DNA of 64,000 bases, taken from positions 19,648,080-19,712,079 of the forward strand of contig OU452205.1 in the NCBI GenBank assembly GCA_911728435.2, in the 5' to 3' direction. Below the pieces are notes generated by a model. The model ran no database searches. It saw nothing but the letters and a program-made list of their open reading frames with translations, and had not been told where the DNA came from. Source of the stretch: Apoderus coryli. Lineage: Eukaryota > Arthropoda > Insecta > Coleoptera > Attelabidae. Position 1 is the first letter of the stretch. Each line of letters opens with the position of its first letter. Shown in pieces: positions 1 through 11,980 of the stretch. A program made the translations under genes and the position numbers.

Positions 1-355
1 TTAATTACATTTAGATATTTTGACTTTTTATATAAAGGCAATAACAAAATATGCGCCATAGCAATTAATATAATAATAGATAATAGGTATATAAATATAC
101 GCTATTATTGTTATAGATAGAGAATAGTAGGTATTAAATAAGCTACCAAAATTGAGTTATGACGACATACATGTTGTATTCACACACACTTCTGGATGTG
201 ATTGTATTAATATTCATGTCTTCACCCATTCTAGAATAATTTTGAAATATACTATGATATAATTCTATACCCTGTCAGAAGTCAGCTGCAATCGGCAACA
301 CTGAACTCTGAACTATTCACAAGCGTCAAGCATAAACCACTATACCTACTTACTA
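1..355. repeat. Dispersed repeat, copy 1 (cut by window edge)
   Basis: Positions 1-355 match 7510-7799 almost base for base, in the same orientation. The only large difference is a 65-bp block (173-237) present here and absent from copy 2. The repeat ends abruptly at 355, where the 258-bp satellite begins. The other end is outside the window. No coding potential was seen. Probably the end of an unidentified transposable element. Confidence 0.8.
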
Positions 356-361
356 TCAATT

Positions 362-926
362 AGAACGGATGCTGTATCATATGTACAATATTTTATGTTC
401 GTTATAGTATACAATATATCTAACAAATGGATGCAACAAAGTATGCAAATAATTAAATAACTCTAACCCAAGCTAAACCCAACCTAAGAATTTTTAACCG
501 GACGCAAGAGTGTATGCAGTAGGAACATATTAAATGCAGAGTAATCGCAAATTTAAAAGTATGGTAGGGATAGTTGCAGTTTAATAAGAAAAACCTTGTT
601 GAAAAAAATATTCTATTTTTAGAACGGATGCAGTATTATATGTAGAATATGTTATGTTGGTTATAATATACAGTATATATAACAAATGGATGCAGCAAAG
701 TATGCAAATAATTAAATAACTCTAACCCAAGCTAAACCTAACCTAAGAATTTTTAATTGGACGCAAGAGTGTATGAAGGTGGAACATGCTAAATGCACAC
801 TAAACTCAAATTTAAAAGTATAGTAGGGATTGTTGTAGTTTAGTAAAAAAAAACTTGATAAAAAACTAATCTATTTTTAGAACGGATGCAGTATTATATG
901 TAGAATATGTTATGTTGGTTATAGTA
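362..926. repeat. 258-bp satellite, left part
   Basis: Tandem units begin with AGAACGGATG at 362, 621 and 879, giving periods of 259 and 258 bp. Each unit carries the phrases CTAACCCAAGCTAAACC and GGACGCAAGAGTGTATG. The third unit is cut at 926 by the 9.4-kb element and resumes at 10367. The two pieces (48 + 211 bp) sum to 259 bp, exactly one period. Confidence 0.9.
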
Positions 927-1090
927 CCCTGTTGAAAATGCCAGATAGAACCATATAAAAAAAAATTTAATATGGATTAATACGGTTCATAGTGTGTATT
1001 TGAAACAGCAATTCCAAACTAAAAACATATTTGAAATAATTAGTATGAATCAGGAATACCCACAAGAATCCAATAGAATCTTAAATGGAT

Positions 1091-2520
1091 TTAATATGGT
1101 TTTATAAGCAAATCCAAATGCAAAAGCTATTGGGATTAATTTGCAGTTATCAGTTTCTATCAGGATTGCCCAATAGAACCTGTTTACATTTAGAGCGGAT
1201 TTAATATGGTTTTATAAGCAAATCCAAATGCAAACGCTATTGGGATTAATTTGTAGTTATCAGTTTCTATCAGGATTGCCCAATAGAACCTGTTTACATT
1301 TAGAACGGATTTAATATGGTTTTATAAGCAAATCCAAATGCAAAAGCTATTGGGATTAATTTGTATTTATCAGATTCTATCAGGATTGCCCAATAGAACC
1401 TGTTTACATTTAGAACGGATTTAATATGGTTTTATAAGCAAATCCAAATGCAAAAGCTATTGGGATTAATTTGCAGTTATCAGTTTCTATCAGGATTGCC
1501 CAATAGAACCTGTTTACATTTAGAACGGATTTAATATGGTTTTATAAGCAAATCCAAATGCAAAAGCTATTGGGATTAATTTGTAGTTATCAGTTTCTAT
1601 CAGGATTGCCCAATAGAACCTGTTTACATTTAGAACGGATTTAATATGGTTTTATAAGCAAATCCAAATGCAAAAGCTATTGGGATTAATTTGTAGTTAT
1701 CAGTTTCTATCAGGATTGCCCAATAGAACCTGTTTACATTTAGAACGGATTTAATATGGTTTTATAAGCAAATCCAAATGCAAAAGCTATTGGGATTAAT
1801 TTGTAGTTATCAGTTTCTATCAGGATTGCCCAATAGAACCTGTTTACATTTAGAACGGATTTAATATGGTTTTATAAGCAAATCCAAATGCAAAAGCTAT
1901 TGGGATTAATTTGTATATATCAGATTCTATCAGGATTGCCCAATAGAACCTGTTTACATTTAGAACGGATTTAATATGGTTTTATAAGCAAATCCAAATG
2001 CAAAAGCTATTGGGATTAATTTGCAGTTATCAGTTTCTATCAGGATTGCCCAATAGAACCTGTTTACATTTAGAACGGATTTAATATGGTTTTATGAGCA
2101 AATCCAAATGCAAAAGCTATTGGGATTAATTTGTAGTTATCAGTTTCTATCAGGATTGCCCAATAGAACCTGTTTACATTTAGAACGGATTTAATATGGT
2201 TTTATAAGCAAATCCAAATGCAAAAGCTATTGGGATTAATTTGTAGTTATCAGTTTCTATCAGGATTGCCCAATAGAACCTGTTTACATTTAGAACGGAT
2301 TTAATATGGTTTTATAAGCAAATCCAAATGCAAAAGCTATTGGGATTAATTTGTAGTTATCAGTTTCTATCAGGATTGCCCAATAGAACCTGTTTACATT
2401 TAGAACGGATTTAATATGGTTTTATAAGCAAATCCAAATGCAAAAGGTATTGGGATTAATTTGTAGTTATCAGTTTCTATCAGGATTGCCCACTAGAACC
2501 TGTTTAAATCTAGAACGGAT
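1091..2520. repeat. 110-bp tandem array, about 13 units
   Basis: The landmark TTTAGAACGGAT ends at 1200 (as TTTAGAGCGGAT), 1310, 1420 and every 110 bp up to 2520. Units are nearly identical, which suggests recent amplification or gene conversion. Each unit holds one GGATTTAATATGG motif, related to the sequence just inside the left terminus of the host element. The last unit has a few extra substitutions. It is not a CRISPR array: there are no unique spacers. Confidence 0.95.
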
Positions 2521-3915
2521 TTAAATGTAAATCCCTGTATATTATTATAAATAAATTATAACTCTTCAATTTTGTTGAAAAACGTTAAGGTCTATAGTAT
2601 TATAGAATTACTTACCTCTTCGTCGAATTAATTTTCATTTATTATTATTATTTTTTATATATGTCTAGAATTATTGTTTTAAAAAACCATAACTTTGGGA
2701 TTTGTGGAAGCAAAAAAAAGTCTGCACTCGGTTACATGTACTTTTTTTCTATTTTAAAATTACATGTCAATATTTGTCTCAATGTTCACCTAAAACAAAA
2801 TATAAAATATTTTATATAGCAAAATATTAATAATACTTAATCGATGAGTAGAAACAAGTACGTTTTATCACTTCACCAAACATAATGTTTTAGTGTATAC
2901 GCGCGTTTTGGTAACAATGTTAGCATCTTCAAAGGAGAACTAAAATGCTTAGTCAACATCACTTGAAAATAAAATAAAAGTGATTTGAAATGAAGTGGTA
3001 AGACGTGTGCTTAATTGTCTAATAATTACAATTAATAAAATAATTTATCCTCACAGTATAGTAGTAGTAGTATAGTAATAACACAAACAACGTCAGTTTT
3101 ATCAAATGACATAAAAACGGTAGCAAAACATGTTTCGTAAGTAGAAACTGTAATCATTAACATTAGGTACATACGAAAACAAAGATATCAAAATCATAAC
3201 TCAATTATGTTTTATTTAAAACATATTGATAGTTGTTTGAACTAACATATATTTTTTGTCATACATATATTATGTAAAATAATGAATACTAAATTTTTAC
3301 GCGAAATGAATAATCATAATATACCTAATTATTTAATTTATATCAGGCAAGGGTCTGGTCTTTTAAAATCACCACACTGACGTAGGCGTAAAGAAGTTTA
3401 AAGACGTCTTGTCTTGGGTTTCAATAATAATCTGATTATGGAAATGTTTTAGAAGATAGATATTGTGAACTAAATAAGTAGCCATTTAAGTTTTAGGGCT
3501 CCATAATATATTGAGCGACTAAGTTTAATGAAAATTATTTTTGGAATGTTATCATAAATAAGTGTTTTAGGTCATTTTATACGTAAATAAGTACTTGTTG
3601 AACCAAATTTGGTAAACCATACTACTGAACATTTCTTCTAAGTTCTGAACTTTTGGCAAAATAAAAAAAACATAACTACCTAAAAATCTCTGGGCTTGCC
3701 TGAAGACAGCAGATACACCACATAGCCACATAGTAAACTTGGTCTACATACGCGATATAAAATGAGTGCCTTAGAGAATCCCGTGAAAAGTGTATAAAAC
3801 GGATAAAAAGTAAACCCAATATTTTTGTCGACTATAAAATAAAGATGGTAGGACTTTTTTTATAGAAAAAAGTATAACATAAAATTGTTATTGAATAATA
3901 CTAACTTTCCGTTCC
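2521..3915. other. No recognisable gene
   Basis: AT-rich internal sequence of the 9.4-kb element. I see no ORF with family motifs, no RNA gene and no tandem repeat here. Confidence 0.5.
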
Positions 3916-4237
3916 TCATGTCTTATTGTCTAAAATATCTTCACTCTCTACGTTTATTTCTTCAGAGGTTTCCGTATTCTCTTTTAAATTATTATTTTTC
4001 ATCCCATCTAAAAAAAATTTCAAGTCATGACTAACTTTTTGTGGAAAAGTTAGACATGGGAATATTAAAATATCAGTTATGAAAATACTGTTAAGCAGTT
4101 CATTACATAAACAATACTTTTATTTAATTGGTACTTACCACAGCTCTGCCGGGGCGCCCTATTAATATCGGAAATCTTTATCCCAATCCAGGTATTTACT
4201 TTTGATAACCGGGTACGCATGGCGAATTCATCAGTCC
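3916..4237 (-). pseudogene. Possible two-exon remnant of a spliced gene
   Basis: On the minus strand a putative exon (4237-4139) ends at a consensus donor (TGTG|GTAAGTAC). A pyrimidine-rich acceptor (TTTTTTTTAG) ends at 4018, and a second exon runs 4017-3916 to a TGA. The intron (4138-4018, 121 bp) joins the exons in phase without a stop. The second exon encodes an acidic tail rich in Glu and Asn. I do not recognise the protein. It could be the decayed internal gene of the surrounding transposon. The call rests on splice-site and phase logic only, so chance is possible. Confidence 0.3.
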
Positions 4238-5196
4238 CTTTTTAATTAAATAAAATGTTGTAATATCTGAAAATGCAAAACGAATCAGTTCCATTTATTG
4301 GCTTCAGATATGCCATCTAAATATGCCCAAACAGAAATAAAATTTGAATAAATAGGCCATTCTTACAGCGAGCGGTGTGCAATTTTAATAGCAAAGTAAA
4401 AAACAAGTGTCACCACAAATATGTTTTATATTAACGCCTTTATAGAGACACGTTTCGAGAGTATAATACACTCATCATTAGCCCGCAGCAACCTAGCGCT
4501 GGAAAACCGAACAATTAAACATTCACATTTCAATGCAGAACCTGTACTGGGGAGCATTTAAGAGTTTAAATGGTAAAACGTAAGTATTTACAATACAAAC
4601 ATTGTAATAACGGTATTTATATTGCTACAGACTGATGATGAGAGTGATATATCACGGAAACATGTTTATATAGTAATTCCGACTAATATCTGCATTGATA
4701 ATTAAAGTATTATTAGAATCATGCTGCTAAAAATATTGGAGATGTCCTCGGACAGGGTTCTTGTTAATTTTCCAGACTGAATAAGAGATATTATAATTAG
4801 GTGGATGAGACAGAAATGTACTTGAAGATTAATATTGAAATATAGAAATATAGAAAGAATCTTCCAGATGACAAATTTGTCCACAAACAAAACCTTAAAT
4901 TGCAGACGTATAAGAATCATAGAACAACGGCAGACTTCTTATCGCACTGAATACAGAATTTGTTTAAAAACATTGCAAAGAATAATAAATTAAATTATTG
5001 GTGTGGAAATAAAATAAACTTCCTGAATTGGTTTTTTTAACTTTGTGTCATAAGGAAAATCTGCCTCATGATCATAATGAAACCTATAAAACGGTAGCAA
5101 GTGAGAACCCAAAAGTTCTATTTTAGTCATGATATCAATGATACTTGAACGTTCAAAATTATACGGTTTTCAAAATACCAAAGCTACCTTCTAAGG

Positions 5197-5236
5197 AGAA
5201 ACTGTGTTCTTGGTAAGGACCAAGAACACAGTTTCT
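5197..5236. repeat. Perfect 18-bp stem, 4-nt loop hairpin
   Basis: AGAAACTGTGTTCTTGGT is followed by AAGG and then its exact reverse complement. It sits within the 9.4-kb element, next to the possible exons. Function unknown. Confidence 0.9.
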
Positions 5237-5314
5237 ACAAAAATAGCAAGCAAACACTTTATAAACTACTAAGTACTAGATGGATAAAGCTAAATAATAT
5301 GATTTCACTCTTAC

Positions 5315-5718
5315 TTAGTTTTGAAACAACGTCGAAGACATTTTTTGCAACCATTGAACATTTAATAACTCATTTGTTGCTTTCAGTTGTTCCCTCAAAT
5401 TATTTAGTCTCATTGGCTTTCGTGAATTTTCTTTCAGAATTTCCTCTGGGTTTAACATTTTAATTCGTTTTTCCCTTATCTGCGTTTTTTTCGCTTATCT
5501 GCGTTTTCAGAGCATCAATATCGTCTAAAACAACATGATTTATTTAGATTTACAGACGAATATAAATTTAAAAAGTAATCAATAATAAAACTAGCAAAAA
5601 TACCTTCAATATATAAAATACAAAGGTTTGTAAGTTTTTTATATCTTCGGTGATCCAATCCAATCCAATCTCCTGTACTATATCATCATCAAGGAATCTG
5701 AGATAAGCATACCCCATA
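5315..5718 (-). pseudogene. Possible exons of the same decayed gene
   Basis: On the minus strand, 5718-5604 is open for 115 bp between an acceptor-like TTTTTAG and a donor-like AAG|GTATTT. A second open block starts after TTGTTTTAG at 5524 and runs to a TAA at 5315-5317. That block predicts a charged, coiled-coil-like C terminus containing NPEEILKEN and LREQLKATNELLN. A roughly 19-bp tandem duplication near 5465-5505 shifts the frame; without it the block reads straight through. This looks like a once-functional exon damaged by a small duplication. The phase from the upstream exon is not clean. No family recognised. Confidence 0.3.
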
Positions 5719-5979
5719 CTAAAAAGAGTAAAAAGTTCTTAAATATTGTCATTAATTCTCAATTCTTAATATAATAATAAATTATCATTAATTCTTTAGA
5801 TCTTCTTTCATCTCCCAAAAGTCTTAAATGTGTGTATAAATTGAAGAAAATTTAATAAAATAAAAATTGTTAAAATAACTACGAATAATGTTCCATATTT
5901 CACCGTTTTGGAAAATTTAACACATTTGTTTTATTAATTGATTGTGGTGAAATATCTATTATTACAGTACCTATATGTA

Positions 5980-6360
5980 CAGGGTGTATTCTGGTTGATG
6001 GTATACACTTTGTTTTGTTGTTTTGGGAAAAGTAACTAAGTACGAATATTTTGAAAATGTAAGTAATTACTTAAGTTGGATTTTTTCGATATAGTTAATT
6101 AGGTAGACAACTATTAAAACGTTTTTTTCTTTATTAACGTTGATAAAGTTCACAAGAATAAATGTATTCTACCACTTCACCCAAATTACATATTATAGTG
6201 ACAATATTATTGTATGCTGATAGATTAGGTATTAGTACAGCTAATACACACAATTAGCTGTCGTATTAGGTTGATCTGAATAATCACTTACATTTTCAAA
6301 ACAATCGTATGGTTACTTGTCGCAAAACTTGCAATATACCATCGACCAGCAATCAACCTG
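5980..6360. mobile_element. 381-bp MITE with TA duplication
   Basis: The left end CAGGGTGTATTCTGGTTGATGG pairs imperfectly with the complement of the right end CAGGTTGATTGCTGGTCGATGG. Similarity extends inward about 90 bp, to a shared TTTTGAAAATGTAAGT. TA flanks both ends (5978-5979, 6361-6362). There is no coding capacity. The features fit a Tc1/mariner-type MITE nested in the 9.4-kb element. Confidence 0.8.
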
Positions 6361-6809
6361 TATCTTATACAAGTAACCATAGGTACCAAAGATTAATATA
6401 CATAATATATTATTTATATTAATCTTTCCCTATACTGTGTATCTAATACATTGCGTGCTACTAATGATAATGATTACTATAATATTATATTAGCAGAGCA
6501 TAGGCTATGTTTTTTATTCCTTATAAAGACAATGATATACCTTGGTAAAAAGAATAATTTATTTGCTTACCTGCTTCTTATAATAATAATCACAACACAC
6601 AACACAAAGTTATTTAGTTATTTTATGCTGTTAGATAGTCATAGATGAAAGATATTATAATATATATTTAGGTTAGCATTTACACTTATTTTATTACACA
6701 ATTGAGATAGAGTAATTAACATATTATTGATAATGAAAAACAAAACATAAACCGACGCCATAACAAAACACGTGTTGTTTGTGTGTGGCTGTGGTATTGT
6801 ATTAGGTTA

Positions 6810-7294
6810 TAGGGATGTCAATAACCGGTGGTTAAAACCGATAAACCGGTGTTTTCTTTTCGGTTAACTGATTAAAACCGGTTATTTTTGCCTCCAGTTA
6901 TAACCGGTTAACCGATTTACACCCAATACAAATAACCGGTAAAAAAACACGCAATTATTGTCAGATCAAATAAATTGATTTACTAATAATATGCCAATTC
7001 GACAGTATTTATTCGATAGTACAAACTTCCCGTCACTATACCAGTTGCGCAGTATGCTATGCGCTTCTTTTATATGGCTTCTTGCTGTTTGGCATGCACC
7101 GATATATCTATCCTAACCTACATTTTAATATAAATTGTGTATCTATTTTGGTAATTAATATAAATATTGGAAAAAATAACCGAGCCACCAGTTAACCGAA
7201 ATAATAATATCAGTTATAACTGGGCAGTTAAAACCGATAATAAAATATCCGGTTATTGAAAAAACCGGTGTTTTTCAATAAATTGACATCCCTA
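6810..7294. mobile_element. 485-bp hAT-type MITE
   Basis: The termini are TAGGGATGTCAAT and its exact complement. They are flanked by the 8-bp duplication TTAGGTTA (6802-6809 and 7295-7302). The interior repeats AACCGGT-type motifs in both orientations. An 8-bp duplication with TAGGG ends fits a non-autonomous hAT element. No ORF. Confidence 0.9.
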
Positions 7295-7509
7295 TTAGGT
7301 TAGATTAAATAAAAAATTGTACCGCAGCAGTGTTGTCATAGGCAATTATCAAATTGTAACATATTTTATTCGACAATTCCAAAATCAAGATTATTACAGA
7401 CCTTGTTGTCTGATTATTATGCATGAGTTTATTCAGTTGACGATAGTTTTTTATTGTTTTCTGGAATATATATATATATAATGACGACATAGAGATTGCA
7501 ACAGATGTT

Positions 7510-7799
7510 TTAATTACATTTAGATATTTTGACTTTTTATATAAAGGCAATAACAAAATATGCGCCATAGCAATTAATATAATAATAGATAATAGGTATA
7601 TAAATATACGCTATTATTGTTATAGATAGAGAATAGTAGGTATTAAATAAGCTACCAAAATTGAGTTATGACGACATACATAATTTTGAAATATACTATG
7701 ATATAATTCTATACCCTGTCAGAAGTCAGCTGCAATCGGCAACACTGAACTCTGAACTATTCACAAGCGTCAAGCATAAACCACTATACCTACTTACTA
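7510..7799. repeat. Dispersed repeat, copy 2
   Basis: Second copy of the repeat at 1-355, without its 65-bp internal block. It lies inside the 9.4-kb element, so this copy or its parent inserted after, or together with, that element. The left boundary is not visible because copy 1 starts at the window edge. Confidence 0.8.
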
Positions 7800-9108
7800 G
7801 TTGCCAGATTTACGTCAAATCCGCAGTTTTGTCGCGATTTTCTTAATAAAATATTCATATATATTTGATATATTTATTATAAACTAAAATATAAATGGTG
7901 ATATATTTTACAGGTTGTCCATTATTTCAATTTTAGTTTTTTTCTTATTAGTTATTTTTTTATTTATTTAGTTATCATGTCATATGCAAAACCAGGAGCA
8001 AATGTATGTTCATGCCAACGCAATTGTGACTCTTTGGATATACTTTGCTATCTTTTCTTATGTAAAAAATGTAATTAAATTTTGAATACCTATCTGTGCG
8101 TTAGTAAAAATTACTATGTATATAATTATGTATATAGGTAGGTAATATCAAAGATTAATGTCTTTGGTAATAGTGAAGACTATACCTCGGCAACACTGAG
8201 TATTAGTAAATGGTCAGCGTTGCCGGTTGTAACATAATAATTATTATTACAATTTTGCACTAAATCTGGTACTAAATTTGTACTGTAAGATGAATTTAAT
8301 GAATCTGTACTAGGATTTTTTATATACTAAATTGGCCAACAATTGACCTTTTTTTCTTGGTGACGTAACATAATATGTTGTAAAATCTGAGCAGCTATAA
8401 CATTATAATATTATGTTTAAGCATGTTATCGGCAACAGTGGATACGGTAAGAAAATCATAACTATTTTTTCAAAACACAAAAAACAAAGTAGTAGTTGTC
8501 TTTATAAAGACAATGACCTCACCTATCTATATAGCGTTATTCTTTCGTAGTGATTGGTCTGAACAAGTGAATGTGATTAAACTGAATGTGATTATACTGA
8601 ACTGAATATTTGGCGAAACCGAAAGATCATCTTTTTTGTGATTGTCTTTCACTTAACCTCGAAAACAACCAAATCTGCTCTGAAAACTGGAAAATTATTT
8701 CTTCCATGATATTATTATCCATGTTTTAAACTTTTACAATTTATTGGTTTGATTCGAAATCATATGCCAATTATTATCTCTCAATACTTTTAGAGGTTAA
8801 CTGTTAACTGAACGAACTAACCGGTACCTAGAGGTTGATCAGTAAGCGGCAACGGGGGTAGGAATTTTAATCAGTTTGTTAGAAGTGACCGATGTCGAAA
8901 CAATACGCACAATCGTGAATGAACTGACAATTTTCAGATTGTTCACTTAGTTCAGTACGAAAGAATAACCCTTACATTATTAATGTTTAGGTATATATTT
9001 TATTTTAATAACTTAAGACGCCGTGTTGTTTTATGCAATAATTTCTTAAAATAAGGAGCTCAAGAAATCTGCATTATTTAGGATAACGGACATGAATGAA
9101 ATTTTTTA
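7800..9108. other. No recognisable gene
   Basis: Internal sequence of the 9.4-kb element. It holds a short imperfect inverted repeat near 8170-8225 (CGGCAACACTGA and TCAGCGTTGCCG) and nothing else I can support. Confidence 0.5.
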
Positions 9109-10080
9109 TTGAATCCGTATTGAAACCAATCGCATCGTGGCAATTCTTATTCAGCAATTCTATATTAAACGCAATTGAAATAAGCAGTTTTATGCCGCAT
9201 AAAAACTAATTCAAACTGATAAAACCAAATTAAACATTTGATTTGGAATACCTTATTGAAACCAATAAATTCCAATTAAAGAATTTCTTATTAATCCATA
9301 TTGAAACCAATTCGTTTCATGATAATTTTTATTCAGTACTTCCATATTAAACGCAATTGAAATAAGCAGTTTTATGCCGCATAAAAACTAATTCAAACTG
9401 ATAAAACCAAATTAAACATTTGATTTGGAATACCTTATGGAAACCAATAAATTCCAAATAAAGAATTTCTTATTAATCCATATTGAAACCAATTCGTTTC
9501 ATGATAATTTTTATTCAGTACTTCCATATTAAACGCAATTGAAATAAGCAGTTTTATGCCGCATAAAAACTAATTCAAACTGATAAAACCAAATTAAACA
9601 TTTGATTTGGAATACCTTATTGAAACCAATAAATTCCAAATAAAGAATTTCTTATTAATCCATATTGAAACCAATTCGTTCCATGGTAATTTTTATTCAG
9701 TACTTCCATATTAAACGCAATTGAAATAAGCAGTTTTATGCCGCAGAAAAGCTAATTCAAACTGATAAAACCAAATTAAACATTTGATTTAGAATACCTT
9801 ATTGAAACCAATAAATTCCCAATAAAGAATTTCTTATTAATCCATATTGAAACCAATTCGTTCCATGGTAATTTTTATTCAGTACTTCCATATTAAACGC
9901 AATTGAAATAAGCAGTTTTATGCCGCATAAAAACTAATTCAAACTGATAAAACCAAATTAAACATTTGATTTGGAATGCCTTATTGAAACCAACAATTCC
10001 CAAATAAAGAATTTCTTATTAATCCATATTGAAACCAATTCGTTTTATGGTAATTTTTATTCAGTAATTCCATATTAAAC
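9109..10080. repeat. 182-bp tandem array, about 5.5 units
   Basis: TTAATCCATATTGAAACC-type starts occur at 9109 (diverged), 9291, 9473, 9655, 9837 and 10019, exactly 182 bp apart. Each unit contains TTCCATATTAAACGCAATTG, which carries CCATATTAAA, the inverse of the TTTAATATGG motif in the left array. It serves as the right subterminal repeat block of the 9.4-kb element. Confidence 0.95.
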
Positions 10081-10366
10081 ACTATTCATTTTAACCTATT
10101 AAATCCGTATAAAACCCACTTTGTTTTGAATCTGTAATGGCATATTAGATCTAATCATATTTAAAACTTATAGAGACCAATACAATTCCATTGATGTGTT
10201 TTATATGTATATCCAAATAAACCCAAACCATATTGAATCATATAAGATTACTATTAAAATAACATAGAGCTTGTCAAAGCCAGATTAAAACCTACATTCA
10301 CTTATAGATACTTATAGATCCAGATCAAGTTTTAATATGATTCTATACGGTATTTTCAACAGGGTA

Positions 10367-11150
10367 TACACTATATATAACAAATGGATGCAACAAAGTG
10401 TGCAAATAATTTAATAACTCTAACCCAAGCTAAACCCAACCTAAGAATTTTTAATCGGACGCAAGAGTGTATGCAATCGGAGCATGTTAAATGCAGAGTA
10501 ATCGCAAATTTAAAAGTATGGTAGGGATTGTTGCAGTTTAATAAGAAAAAACTTGTTGAAAAAACTATTCTATTTTTAGAACGGATGCAGTATTATATGT
10601 AGAATATGTTATGTTGGTTATAGTATACAGTATATATAACAAATGGATGCAGCAAAGTATGCAAATAATTAAATAACTCTAACCAAAGCTAAACCTAACC
10701 TAAGAATTTTTAATTGCTGCAGTTTAGTAACAAAAAAAATGATATAAAAACTATTCTATTTTTAGAACGGATGCAGTATTATATGTAGAATATGATATTT
10801 TGGTTATAGTATACTATATGTCTAACGAAAAGACGCAGCAAAGTATGCCCATAATTAAATAACTTTAACCCATGCTAAACCTAATCTATCAATTTTTATT
10901 TGGACGCAAGAGTGTATGTAGCTGGAGCATGCTAAATACAACTAATTTCAAATTTAAAAGTATAGTAGGGATTGTTGCAGTTTAATAAAAAAAAACCTTA
11001 TACAAACTATTCTATTTTTAGAACGGATGTAGTATTATATGTAGAATATGTTATGTTGGTTATAATATATAATATATTTAACAAATTGATGCAGCAAAGT
11101 ATGTAAGTAAATAATTGAATGAGGCTAACCTAGACTAAACATAACCTCAA
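10367..11150. repeat. 258-bp satellite, right part
   Basis: Continues the satellite from 362-926. Unit starts lie at 10578, 10764 and 11020. The 10578-10764 unit has an internal deletion of about 70 bp. Similarity fades after about 11150, where only the phrase GAACGGATGCA recurs near 11250. Confidence 0.85.
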
Positions 11151-11172
11151 TTTAAATATATATTTTTCGGGC

Positions 11173-11212
11173 GTTATTTTTTGCTGATATGTTAATATCA
11201 GCAAAAAATAAC
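11173..11212. repeat. Perfect 18-bp stem, 4-nt loop hairpin
   Basis: GTTATTTTTTGCTGATAT, loop GTTA, then the exact reverse complement. It lies at the decayed edge of the satellite. It has the same dimensions as the hairpin at 5197-5236 but a different sequence. Confidence 0.9.
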
Positions 11213-11925
11213 TTAGAAAAAACGTTGTTCATTGACATGTCGAAACATGAACGGATGCAATATTGTATGCATGTTATGTAGGTTTTCATTATATATAATA
11301 TATTTTCTTGAGGGACGCAGTATTATATACAATCGTGTTAATTTATAGGTCTACTAATTTAAAATCCCTCGAAAAAGAGAGAAAATAACGATGCGGCAGC
11401 ACTGTGGGACGCGGCAATATCCGTAAAAACGAGGAAAAAATATATTTTGGAGTTGATAATGATAGCAAGATAAAAGGAGCTAGTAATGATAACACGACCT
11501 AAAAATTTGTATATTAAAAGTTGCTCCAATCAATACGAAAATCCGTTTCCCCCGATAAAAAAATTCACTGATTAATATACTTGAATCAGATTTGCTCTAA
11601 CTATAGCCCTTCCAGGGGACGCCATAAGGTTGGAATATGTAAAGACGCAGTAAAGTCTCAAGATGTATATATATATATATATATATATAAGCATGTGTTT
11701 GTTTCCATAATTTTTTTTATTATATATGTTGTGCGCCTGAAAAATTGTTATAATGTATTCTTTGTTATGGTGTGCTATAATTTTAATCTGTTGGTCGTAT
11801 TTTATTATATATTTTTATTTGTTAAATAGTGATATGTTACGTAGTACTGTTTGCTCTGTAAATGGATATTTGTGTTGGGCAATAAATGCTTTATTTATTT
11901 ATTTATTTATTTAATCCGTAGATTT
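11213..11925. other. Diverged repeat sequence, possible LINE 3' tail
   Basis: There is no gene. An (AT)n run lies near 11665-11690. The block ends with AATAAATGCTTTATTTATTTATT at about 11881-11915, a polyadenylation-like signal followed by a TTTA microsatellite. That is a common 3' end for CR1/jockey-type LINEs. No coding part of such a LINE is visible. Confidence 0.35.
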
Positions 11926-11980
11926 TTAATGGGACGGGATTGTGAAGTTTTAATAATTTAGATTTGTTTTGATCTAACTG

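Larger units (their letters stand above)
927..10364. mobile_element. 9.4-kb TIR DNA transposon with subterminal arrays
   Basis: The left end starts CCCTGTTGAAAATGCC and the reverse complement of the right end starts CCCTGTTGAAAATACC. Similarity continues for about 30 bp. TA flanks both ends (925-926 and 10365-10366), and removing the element plus one TA restores the 258-bp satellite phase. Inside lie a 110-bp array near the left end and a 182-bp array near the right end. These carry TTTAATATGG on the left and its complement on the right, as expected of inverted subterminal transposase-binding repeats. No intact transposase is visible. A TA duplication suggests Tc1/mariner, but long subterminal arrays also recall CACTA-type elements, so the superfamily is unresolved. 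Confidence 0.85.

Noticed and set aside
1091..2520. CRISPR-like array of regular repeats
   Set aside because: The units are contiguous 110-bp tandem repeats with no variable spacers, in a eukaryotic transposon.
4631..4665. Hammerhead ribozyme (CTGATGATGAGAG...GGAAAC)
   Set aside because: A good internal hairpin (GTGATATATCAC) but five unpaired bases before it, and no complementary stem I strand. It does not meet the core spacing.
4702..4920. 72-codon minus-strand ORF
   Set aside because: Low-complexity hydrophobic composition typical of AT-rich DNA. No motif, splice logic or homology that I recognise.
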